From Microbacterium fluvii (lineage in GTDB: Bacteria; Actinomycetota; Actinomycetes; Actinomycetales; Microbacteriaceae): a DNA stretch of 64,000 nt. Position 1 is the first letter of the stretch. Each line of letters begins with the position of its first letter. The position numbers were made by a program, and so were the translations under genes. The notes beneath the pieces are model-generated. The model was not told the DNA's origin. It saw only the letters and a program-made list of their open reading frames with translations, and searched no databases. Below, in pieces: positions 19,069 to 26,106 of this stretch. The stretch lies in contig NZ_JAOPFX010000002.1 of assembly GCF_025515205.1 (NCBI RefSeq), positions 248,001 through 312,000 on the forward strand, in the 5' to 3' direction.

Positions 19069-19473
19069 ATGAGGGGCAAAGTCGGAATCGTCATCGGACT
19101 CGCGGCGGGCTACGTGCTGGGTGCGCGCGCCGGTCGTCAGCGCTACGAGCAGATCAAGGAGCAGGCGCTCAAGGTCTGGAACCTCCCGCCCGTGCAGGAG
19201 CAGGTCGACAAGGCCAAGGACCTCGCGAAGTCCAGCGCCATGGCGCTGCCGACGACGCTGTGGAACACCGCCGTCAAGGTCACCAAGGCCGCCTCGTCGA
19301 AGGGCACGCCGGGCGACCGCCTCGATGCCGCGGTGAAGGCCGGCAAAGAGTCGGTCGACGATGTCGCTCAGGCCGCCGGAACCACCGCCGACGCGGTGAA
19401 GGATGCGGCAGAAGACGCCATCGACGGCGTCGCCCAGGCCGCGAAGTCCGCCCGCAAGCGCACCGAGAGCTGA
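19069..19473 (+). CDS. YtxH-like small envelope protein
   Basis: A 134-aa protein with one N-terminal hydrophobic segment (GIVIGLAAGYVLGARAGRQRY) followed by an Ala/Lys/Asp-rich helical, LEA-like tail with repeats such as AAGTTADAVKDAAEDAIDG. This fits the YtxH family, often linked to general stress. GAGGAG precedes the ATG. It is the first of three short genes that encode membrane-associated proteins (19069-20144), probably one operon. Confidence 0.8.
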   Translation: MRGKVGIVIGLAAGYVLGARAGRQRYEQIKEQALKVWNLPPVQEQVDKAKDLAKSSAMALPTTLWNTAVKVTKAASSKGTPGDRLDAAVKAGKESVDDVAQAAGTTADAVKDAAEDAIDGVAQAAKSARKRTES

Positions 19474-19474
19474 C

Positions 19475-19876
19475 ATGACCACCCCCCGCGGGTTCCGCGA
19501 TCGCGCGGACGACAGCTTGTTCACCCTGATCGGCGAGGTCCCAGAACTCGTCCGCAACCTCGTCACCGCCGAGATCGACGCCGCCAAGGCCTGGCTCGCG
19601 CGCACCTCGAAAGACGCCGGCATGGGCGGCCTCTGGTTCTTCGTGGCGCTGTTCGTGCTGTTCTGGACGGTGCCGGTGTTCGGCACCTTCCTCATCGCGG
19701 GCCTGTCGAGTTGGTGGCCGGTGTGGCTGTCGGCGCTCGTCGTGATGTTCGTGATGCTGCTGATCACCGCCGTCTTCGCGCTGCTGGGCCTGTTGCGCTT
19801 CCGCAAGCTCAAGGCGCGCCAGAACCCCGTGCAGTCGATCGCCCAGGACGTCAAGGAGGTGCGCGATGAGCTCTGA
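19475..19876 (+). CDS. phage-holin-like / actinobacterial holin-X family membrane protein
   Basis: A 133-aa protein. An amphipathic N-terminal helix (FTLIGEVPELVRNLVTAEIDAAKAWLA) is followed by two transmembrane helices (about 48-75 and 82-110) and a basic tail. It matches the phage_holin_3_6 / holin-X family, which in actinobacteria is chromosomal and not tied to phage. The ATG at 19475 lies 1 bp after the previous stop, and the next gene overlaps it by 11 bp, so translation is probably coupled. Confidence 0.8.
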   Translation: MTTPRGFRDRADDSLFTLIGEVPELVRNLVTAEIDAAKAWLARTSKDAGMGGLWFFVALFVLFWTVPVFGTFLIAGLSSWWPVWLSALVVMFVMLLITAVFALLGLLRFRKLKARQNPVQSIAQDVKEVRDEL

Positions 19877-20144
19877 CGCGCCCGTGCCCACCCCCCGCAC
19901 CGCCGTGCCGCTGGGGATCACCGACCCCGTCGAGCGCGCCCGCGCCGAACTGAAGGCGGCGCTGGCCGCGATCGAGCAGAAGGGCAACCTGCCCCGGCGG
20001 GCGGGACGCGCGATCGACAGGCAGGTCGAGGCCGCACAGAGGTTCAGCCGCCGGCAGCCGGTGCTCGCAGCATCCGCCGTCGTCGCCGTCGCCGCCACCG
20101 TCGGCGGGCTCGTCTGGCTCGCGGTCAAGGCCTTCACCGACTGA
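19866..20144 (+). CDS. DUF3618 membrane protein
   Basis: A 92-aa protein. The N-terminal part ERARAELKAALAAIEQKGNLPRRAGRAID is the DUF3618 signature, and one transmembrane helix follows at about 65-87. In actinobacteria DUF3618 genes commonly sit next to holin-X genes, as here. The function is unknown; an envelope or stress role is suggested only by context. Confidence 0.8.
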   Translation: MSSDAPVPTPRTAVPLGITDPVERARAELKAALAAIEQKGNLPRRAGRAIDRQVEAAQRFSRRQPVLAASAVVAVAATVGGLVWLAVKAFTD

Positions 20145-20163
20145 CCCCATACACCACGCCACC

Positions 20164-20191
20164 TTGGCTTATCCCGAGTGGGGGGTATGCT
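20164..20191 (+). promoter_or_regulatory. candidate sigma-70-type promoter for hemD
   Basis: TTGGCT (20164-20169), a 16-bp spacer and TATGCT (20186-20191). It lies after the DUF3618 gene and about 118 bp before the hemD ATG, which leaves a leader of roughly 110 nt with no recognised regulatory RNA. Confidence 0.45.
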
Positions 20192-20309
20192 CGGGATACT
20201 GGCAGTGCAATGGTGCGGATGCTGCCGGCGGCGCGATCCCGAATCAGCAACGGTGCGTCTGTCGGCTGCTCGACGTTGGGGGCGGCCGAACCAGCACCAC
20301 GAGAGTCCC

Positions 20310-21110
20310 ATGAGCGAAGCACTGCAGCAGGTACCCGAGAAGCCCCTGACGGGCTGGCGCGTCCTCGTGCCCCGTGGCGGCCCGTGGGGAGACGGGGTCG
20401 CCGCTTCGCTGCGCCGTCAGGGCGCCGTGCCGGTCGTCGCGCCCCTCATCAACTTCGCGCCCAGCAACGACCAGGCCACCCTCGAGCAGGCGATCGCCGA
20501 CCTCGCCGCCGGCAGGTTCGACTGGCTCACCCTCACCAGCGCGACGACCGTCGATGTGCTCTACGCCTACCGCGCGGTGATCCCCGAGACCACCAAGGTC
20601 GCCGCCGTGGGTGAGACGACGGCAGCGGCCCTGACCGCCGTCGGCTATCGCGTCGATCTCGTGCCCGAGCGCGACAACTCGGCCGCCGGCATGGCCGAGC
20701 AGCTCATCGCGCTCGAGCCCGAGCCGCGCGACGTGCTGACCCTCCGCAGCGAGATCGCCAAGCCGGTGCTCACCAAGATGCTCTCCGACGCCGGGCACCG
20801 GGTGCGCAGCGTCGTGGCCTACCGCACGGTCGGGGTGCCGGTGACCGAGCGCATCGCCCACGATGTGCGCAACGGCCGCATCAACGCGATCCTCGTGACG
20901 AGCGGCTCGGTCGCCGAGCAGGTCTCGCAGCAGTTCCCCGACGTCCCTGACACGACCGTGATCGCCGCGATCGGGCCGCGCACCGCGAAAGACGCCAAGC
21001 GCGCGGGGCTCTCGGTCGACGTCGTGGCAGACCGGCAGACCGTCGACGCGCTCATCGAAGCCGTCGGCCGCTTTCCGCTTCCGCACGCGGCAGACGAATT
21101 CGCCCTGTGA
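20310..21110 (+). CDS. hemD: uroporphyrinogen-III synthase
   Basis: A 266-aa HemD-fold protein: WRVLVPRGGPWGDGVAASLRRQG at the start, WLTLTSATTVDVL in domain 2, and AAIGPRTAKDAKRAG near the C-terminus, the standard landmarks. It closes and inverts ring D of hydroxymethylbilane to give uroporphyrinogen III. I chose ATG 20310 because it is preceded by GAGAG and starts just before the conserved domain. The next gene, cofD, overlaps by 4 bp (GTGA), so the two are translationally coupled although their pathways differ. Confidence 0.9.
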   Translation: MSEALQQVPEKPLTGWRVLVPRGGPWGDGVAASLRRQGAVPVVAPLINFAPSNDQATLEQAIADLAAGRFDWLTLTSATTVDVLYAYRAVIPETTKVAAVGETTAAALTAVGYRVDLVPERDNSAAGMAEQLIALEPEPRDVLTLRSEIAKPVLTKMLSDAGHRVRSVVAYRTVGVPVTERIAHDVRNGRINAILVTSGSVAEQVSQQFPDVPDTTVIAAIGPRTAKDAKRAGLSVDVVADRQTVDALIEAVGRFPLPHAADEFAL

Positions 21111-22069
21111 GCCCGCGGGTCGTCGTCTTCGCCGGCGGCGTGGGCGGGTCGCGGTTCACCCTCGGCGTGCGCGCCGCCCTCGCCGCGCGCGGCGCCGAGC
21201 CCACCGTCGTCGTCAACACCGGTGACGACCTGTGGCTGTCGGGGGTGCGGTTGCAGCCCGACGTCGACTCGATCATCTATGCACTGGCGGGGGTGAACGA
21301 CACCGCACGCGGCTGGGGCCGTGCGGGCGACACCGAGCGCGTCAATGAGGAGCTGCAGGCGTGGGGCGCCGGCTGGCCGTGGTTCACGCTCGGCGACCTC
21401 GATCTCGGCACGCACCTCGCGCGCACCGGCTGGCTGCGCGACGGCCTCACTCCGACGCAGGTGCTCGAGCGCCTGTCGGGCCGCTGGCCGCTCGGCGCGA
21501 GGCTGCTGCCGATGACCGACGCCGAGGTCGACACCCACGTGGTGGTCGCCGACGGCGAGCGGATGCACTTTCAGGAGTGGTGGACCCGCCACCGCGCGAC
21601 CCTCACGCCGGAGCGCTTCGAGAACCCGGGCATCGAGCGCGCGACTCCCGCGCCGGGCGTGCTCGAGGCGATCGCCTCGGCGGATGCCGTGCTGCTGGCG
21701 CCCTCGAACCCCGTCGTCTCGATCGGGCCCATCCTGGCGGTCCCCGGCATCCGAGGCGCACTGCGCGATACGACGGCCCCCGTCGTCGGTGTCTCGCCGA
21801 TCATCGGGGGAGCGGTCGTCCGAGGCATGGCCGACGTCTGCCTCGCGGCGATCGGGGTGCCGACGGCCGCGGACGCCGTCGCGGCGCACTACGGCGCTCG
21901 CTCGGGCTCGGGCGTGCTGGATGCGTGGCTGGTGGGCGAGGAAGACGGGGAGGCCGCGGCATCCGTCTCCGCCCTCGGAATCGAGGCGCACGTGCGGCCG
22001 CTCTGGATGACGGATGCGGCCGCCTCGGCCGCGCTCGCCGAAGGCGCGCTGGCGGCGGCGGGCCTCTGA
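21107..22069 (+). CDS. cofD: 2-phospho-L-lactate transferase (F420 synthesis)
   Basis: A 320-aa CofD/FbiA protein. The N-terminal GGVGGSRF nucleotide-binding loop, NTGDD, the conserved ALAG...RGWGR region and APSNPVVSIGPIL are all present. It transfers the phospho-lactyl (or phospho-enolpyruvyl) group onto FO to give F420-0 or its dehydro form. GTG start at 21107 overlaps the hemD stop. It begins the F420 locus that continues to fbiC at 28.5 kb. Confidence 0.95.
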   Translation: MSPRVVVFAGGVGGSRFTLGVRAALAARGAEPTVVVNTGDDLWLSGVRLQPDVDSIIYALAGVNDTARGWGRAGDTERVNEELQAWGAGWPWFTLGDLDLGTHLARTGWLRDGLTPTQVLERLSGRWPLGARLLPMTDAEVDTHVVVADGERMHFQEWWTRHRATLTPERFENPGIERATPAPGVLEAIASADAVLLAPSNPVVSIGPILAVPGIRGALRDTTAPVVGVSPIIGGAVVRGMADVCLAAIGVPTAADAVAAHYGARSGSGVLDAWLVGEEDGEAAASVSALGIEAHVRPLWMTDAAASAALAEGALAAAGL

Positions 22070-22070
22070 C

Positions 22071-22814
22071 GTGCCCGAGATCGCGGTGTGGGGCTGGGCG
22101 CTGCTCGTGCTGGGCGCCGTCATCATCGGAGTCTCGAAGACGGCGCTGCCCGGCGCCGGCACGGTCGCGGTGGCGATCTTCGCCGCGGTGCTGCCGCCCA
22201 AGCAGTCCACCGGCACGATCCTGCTGCTGCTCATCCTCGCCGACCTGTTCGCCATCACCGCCTACCGCCGGCACGTCAACTGGAAGGCGCTGCTGCGGCT
22301 CGCGCCCGCCGTCGTGGTGGGGCTCGCGATCGGCATCTGGTTCCTCGCCGTAGCCACCGACGAACTCGTCGGGCGCGTCATCGGGGTGCTGCTGCTCGCG
22401 GTGGTCGCCTTCACGCTCGCCCGCCGGTGGATGCGCCGCGGGACGGAGGACTCCGGGCCGCACGTCGTCGCCGCGACCGGCTACGGCGTGCTGGGCGGCT
22501 TCACGACGATGGTCGCCAACGCGGCGGGACCGGTGATGTCGATGTACTTTCTCGCGGCGCGGTTTCCGGTCAAGGAGTTCCTCGGCACGGCGGCGTGGTT
22601 CTTCTTTCTCGTGAACATCAGCAAGGTGCCGTTCTCGATCGGCCTCGGGCTCATCACGGCGCCCGGGCTGCTGGTGGATCTCGTGCTCGCGCCGGTCGTC
22701 GTCGCGGCGACCTTCCTCGGCCGGTGGATCGCGAACCGCCTCGACCAGGCCGTCTTCGAGCGCATCGTGATCGCTCTGACCCTCGTCGGCGCCGCCTACC
22801 TCATCCTCGCCTGA
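22071..22814 (+). CDS. TauE/SafE-family membrane transporter
   Basis: A 247-aa membrane protein with about seven to eight predicted helices and the paired TauE/SafE repeats (VIIGVSKTALPGAG and GVLGGFTTMVANAAGPVMSMYF). The GTG at 22071 lies 1 bp after the cofD stop, so it is probably co-transcribed with cofD. The family exports sulfonates, sulfite or similar anions. Its position inside the F420 locus suggests, but does not show, a link to F420 chemistry. Confidence 0.85.
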   Translation: MPEIAVWGWALLVLGAVIIGVSKTALPGAGTVAVAIFAAVLPPKQSTGTILLLLILADLFAITAYRRHVNWKALLRLAPAVVVGLAIGIWFLAVATDELVGRVIGVLLLAVVAFTLARRWMRRGTEDSGPHVVAATGYGVLGGFTTMVANAAGPVMSMYFLAARFPVKEFLGTAAWFFFLVNISKVPFSIGLGLITAPGLLVDLVLAPVVVAATFLGRWIANRLDQAVFERIVIALTLVGAAYLILA

Positions 22815-22834
22815 CCGCCGGGTCGACCCTCCCT

Positions 22835-22898
22835 CCGCGACTTGGCAGCTCCGGTCGCTCGGCGGCCGTCGGATGCGACCGAAGCTGCCACGTCGCGG
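22835..22898. repeat. inverted repeat IR-C in the cofD/cofC convergent gap
   Basis: 24-bp arms at 22835-22858 and 22875-22898 (one or two mismatches) around a 16-bp centre. It lies between the TauE-like gene and cofC, which converge. Its layout matches the IR-A and IR-B elements but the sequence differs. Confidence 0.7.
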
Positions 22899-22910
22899 GA
22901 AGGGATGCGG

Positions 22911-23621
22911 TCAGTCGAGGAGGGCCGAGGTGCGGGGGCCCAGGCCCAGGGCGCGCGCGGCCTCGAGCTGATCGGCGGTGTCGACGTCGCGGCGCAGGGT
23001 CGAGTCGGCAGGGACGTCGAGCGGCGCGCAGCCGAGCGCCACGTGCCGGGCGAGCGACCCGTCGCCGAACGACGACGCCCACGGCACCCCCGCGCCCGCG
23101 GTGACCAGGGTCGAGCCGGTGCCCTCGGCATCCGCCACGACGGCGCGGTCGACGGATGCCGCCGCCTCCAGCGCCTGAGCGAGATCCTCCGGCCGCAGCG
23201 CGGGCAGATCGCCCAGCAGCGCGGCGGTCGGGCGTCCGTCGGCGACCGCCGCGCCGATCGCCACCGCGGCGTCGAGCCGGCTGCCGCCGGCGGCGAGCAC
23301 CGCGAGAGCCGCGTCGTGCGGGCGCGAGCTCCCCGGCTCAGGCGGTGCGACGGGCGATGGGGCCGAGTCGCCGGTCGGCGGGGCGGCGGACGCGGGCGTC
23401 TCGGGTTCGAAGCGCAGCCCGGGGATGCCGGCGGCCCCGAGCGCCAGCATCCCGTCGTCGGTGACGACCACGACCTGCCCGACCTCGGCGCACGCCGCGG
23501 CCGCCGCGATCGTGTCGAGCGCGATCGCACGGGCCAGCGCCACCCGGTCGACGCCGGGCGCCTCGAGCCGCGACTTGCCCGCCGCCGCCGGCTTGACCGG
23601 GACGACGACGATCCAGCTCAC
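22911..23621 (-). CDS. cofC: 2-phospho-L-lactate / phosphoenolpyruvate guanylyltransferase
   Basis: A 236-aa CofC/FbiD nucleotidyltransferase. WIVVVPVKPAAAGKSRL is the start of the GTP-binding site and LLGDLPAL the conserved Asp motif of the family. It makes the GDP- or GTP-activated lactyl or enolpyruvyl donor that CofD uses. The GTG start overlaps the fgd stop by 4 bp (GTGA), so it is read after fgd from the same mRNA. A Pro/Ala-rich insert lies at about 75-105. Confidence 0.92.
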   Translation of the reverse strand: MSWIVVVPVKPAAAGKSRLEAPGVDRVALARAIALDTIAAAAACAEVGQVVVVTDDGMLALGAAGIPGLRFEPETPASAAPPTGDSAPSPVAPPEPGSSRPHDAALAVLAAGGSRLDAAVAIGAAVADGRPTAALLGDLPALRPEDLAQALEAAASVDRAVVADAEGTGSTLVTAGAGVPWASSFGDGSLARHVALGCAPLDVPADSTLRRDVDTADQLEAARALGLGPRTSALLD

Positions 23622-24631
23622 GCGCCGTAGGTCGCGCGCAGGCGCGGCAGGATCTCTTCGCCGTACATCCGCAGGAACGCGCCCTGGTCATGCCCGGGGT
23701 CGTGGAAGACCAGGTGCCGGAAGCCGAGCTCGATGTACCAGCCGATGCGCTCGACATGCTCGTCGGGATCGTCCGAGACGATGAACCGCGACGCCGTGCG
23801 CTCGATCGGCAGCTGCTCGCCGAGCCGCTGCATCTCGATGGGGTCGTCGACGCCCATCTTCTCTTCGGGGGTGAGAGCCAGCGGCGCCCAGAACCGGGTC
23901 TTCTCGCGCGCGGCCTCCAGCGAGTGGTCGAACGACACCTTGACCTCGATGAGGGTGTCGAGGTCGTCGCGGGTGCGGCCTGCCTTCGACAGGCCGTCGT
24001 CGAGGGCCGGCAGCAGCGTCTCGGTGTAGAGCTCGCGCTTCTTGCCGCTGGTGGTGATGAACCCGTCGGCGATGCGCCCGGCCAGGCGCGTCGCGGCGGG
24101 GCCCGCGGCGCCGATGTATATCGGCACGGGGTGGGCGGGCTTGTCGTAGATCGTGATGTTGTGCGCGTGGTAGTACGTGCCGTCGAAGGTCACCCGATCC
24201 TGCGACCACAGCGTGCGGATGAGGCCGATCGCCTCTTTGAGGCGCTGGAAGCGCTCGGGCGGGTCGGGCCACGCGATGCCGAGGTTGGCCTCGTTGAGCG
24301 CCTCGCCCGTGCCGACCCCGAGGATCACCCGGCCGGGGTACATCTCGCCGAGCGTCGCGAAGTCCTGCGCGACCACCGTCGGGTTGTAGCGGAAGGTCGG
24401 GGTGAGCACCGACGTGCCGATCAGCACGCGCGAGGTCTTGGCCCCGAGCGCCCCGAGCCACGGGACGGATGCCGGGGCGTGCCCGCCCTCGTGCAGCCAC
24501 GGCTGCAGGTGGTCGCTGATGAACACCGAGTCGAACCCGGCCTCCTCGGCCTGCACCGCGTAGTCGAGCAGTTCGACGGGACCGAACTGCTCGGCCGACG
24601 CCTTGTATCCGAATCGCAGGGGAACCGGCAT
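23618..24631 (-). CDS. fgd: F420-dependent glucose-6-phosphate dehydrogenase
   Basis: A 337-aa LLM-family enzyme with close similarity to mycobacterial Fgd1: GYKASAEQF, SVLTPTFRYNP, GVGTGEALNE, SGKKRELYTE and HLVFHAPGHDQ-like segments all have counterparts. It oxidises glucose-6-phosphate to 6-phosphogluconolactone with F420, giving F420H2. GAGGAG is placed 8 nt before ATG 24631. It shows that the cell uses F420 as a redox carrier, not only that it can make it. cofC overlaps its stop. Confidence 0.93.
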   Translation of the reverse strand: MPVPLRFGYKASAEQFGPVELLDYAVQAEEAGFDSVFISDHLQPWLHEGGHAPASVPWLGALGAKTSRVLIGTSVLTPTFRYNPTVVAQDFATLGEMYPGRVILGVGTGEALNEANLGIAWPDPPERFQRLKEAIGLIRTLWSQDRVTFDGTYYHAHNITIYDKPAHPVPIYIGAAGPAATRLAGRIADGFITTSGKKRELYTETLLPALDDGLSKAGRTRDDLDTLIEVKVSFDHSLEAAREKTRFWAPLALTPEEKMGVDDPIEMQRLGEQLPIERTASRFIVSDDPDEHVERIGWYIELGFRHLVFHDPGHDQGAFLRMYGEEILPRLRATYGA

Positions 24632-24645
24632 CCGTTCTTCTCCTC

Positions 24646-26106
24646 TCACGTCCACGCACGCACGTGGGCGAATTCCGTTCCGTCGGCGCGCGCGAGCCGC
24701 GCGCGGAAGGCGTCGACCGTGCCGGGCCACAGCAGCGTGAGCCGGCCGCTGCGCTCGTCGACGTACCAGTTGCGGCAGCCGCCGACCAGCCACGGAGTGG
24801 ATGCCGCGGCCTGCGCGATCTCGTCGGTGTAGGCCGCCTCGGCCGCAGGGTCGAGCCGCAGCACGCCGCCGGCGCGGTCGCGCGCGACGAGGCATCGCAC
24901 GGCGTAGGCGGCCTGCTCCTCGATCATGAGCACCGACGACGAGTGGCCGAGGGCGGCGTTCGGTCCGTCGAGGATGAAGAGGTTGGGGAAGCCCGAGACC
25001 ACGGTCGAGCCGAACGAGGTCATGCCCTCGAACCAGTGCACCGCGAGGGTCTCGCCGCCCTCGCCGTGTACGAGGTCGGCGTAGGGCTGGCGGGTCGTGG
25101 CGAAGCCGGTGGCCAGCACGATCGCGTCGGCCTCGTGCCGCGAGCCGTCGGCGGCGACCAGTGTGCTGCCGTGCACCGCCGCGAGCGCCGAGGGCACGAG
25201 GGCGATCTCGCCGGCGGCGACGGCGGGATAGAACTCGTCGGAGAGCAGCACCCGCTTGCAGCCGAACGCGTAGTCGGGGGTCAGCAGGGCGCGCAGCGCG
25301 AGGTCGGGCACCTGGGCGGCGAGGTGGGCGCGCGCGGTCGCCTCGGCGGCGGCGGATGCGGTCGCATCCCCCGACCGCGACGCGAAGCGCGCCTCGCCCT
25401 CGGCATAGAGCTCTGCGCGCAGGCGCGCGAGCTCGCCGGGGTGCGTGGCGAAGCGCTCGCGGTCTTCGTCGGTGTACGGGTGCGCGTCGCGCGGCACGAT
25501 CCACGCGGGCGTGCGCTGGAAGAGGGTGACGGCGCCGGTGCGGGCGAGCTCAGGAGCCAGCTGCACGGCGCTCGCGCCCGAGCCGACGACGGCGATGCGG
25601 CCGGTCAGGTCGGCGGTGTGATCCCACCGCGCGGAGTGGAAGATCGGCCCGGGGAAGGTCTCGAGCCCCGGGATCTCGGGGATGCGCGGCTCGGTGAGCC
25701 GGCCGCACGCGAGCACCAGGGTGCGGGCGCGGATGCCGCCGCCCGGCGTGTCGATGACCCAGAGGTCGCCCTCGTCGTCCCAGCGGGCCGAGGTCATCGG
25801 CGTGCCGAGCCGCAGCCGGTCGCCCAGCTGCTCGGCCTCGGCGACCCGCTCGAGGTAGGAGCGGATCTCGTCGCCGCCGGCGTAGAGGCCCGACCAGTCG
25901 GGGTTCGGGTGCGTCGCGAAGCCGTAGAGGTGGGCGGGCACGTCGCACGCGACTCCGGGGTAGGAGTTGTCGCGCCACGTGCCGCCGACCGACGCAGCCC
26001 GCTCGAGCAGCACGAAGTCGTCGCGACCCGCGCGGCGCAGGGCGATCGCCATCGCGAGGCCGGCGAATCCGGCCCCGACGATCGCGACGTCGACCTGCGC
26101 GGTCAT
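24646..26106 (-). CDS. flavin-containing (Baeyer-Villiger-type) monooxygenase
   Basis: A 486-aa FAD-NAD(P)H monooxygenase. GAGFAGLAMA near residue 11 is the FAD Rossmann loop; the GTWRDNSYPGVACDVP segment is typical of BVMO/FMO proteins; VVGSGASAVQLAPEL is the second (NADPH) Rossmann motif; ATGFATTRQP follows. It would oxygenate ketones or sulfur/nitrogen groups. The ATG overlaps the fbiC stop by 4 bp (ATGA) and the gene reads on toward fgd, so it is part of the F420 transcript. A role in F420 metabolism is not established. Confidence 0.88.
   Translation of the reverse strand: MTAQVDVAIVGAGFAGLAMAIALRRAGRDDFVLLERAASVGGTWRDNSYPGVACDVPAHLYGFATHPNPDWSGLYAGGDEIRSYLERVAEAEQLGDRLRLGTPMTSARWDDEGDLWVIDTPGGGIRARTLVLACGRLTEPRIPEIPGLETFPGPIFHSARWDHTADLTGRIAVVGSGASAVQLAPELARTGAVTLFQRTPAWIVPRDAHPYTDEDRERFATHPGELARLRAELYAEGEARFASRSGDATASAAAEATARAHLAAQVPDLALRALLTPDYAFGCKRVLLSDEFYPAVAAGEIALVPSALAAVHGSTLVAADGSRHEADAIVLATGFATTRQPYADLVHGEGGETLAVHWFEGMTSFGSTVVSGFPNLFILDGPNAALGHSSSVLMIEEQAAYAVRCLVARDRAGGVLRLDPAAEAAYTDEIAQAAASTPWLVGGCRNWYVDERSGRLTLLWPGTVDAFRARLARADGTEFAHVRAWT

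Noticed and set aside
19475..19876. Prophage, because of the holin-like protein
   Set aside because: The holin-X/phage_holin_3_6 family is chromosomal in actinobacteria and travels with YtxH and DUF3618 genes; no other phage gene is present.
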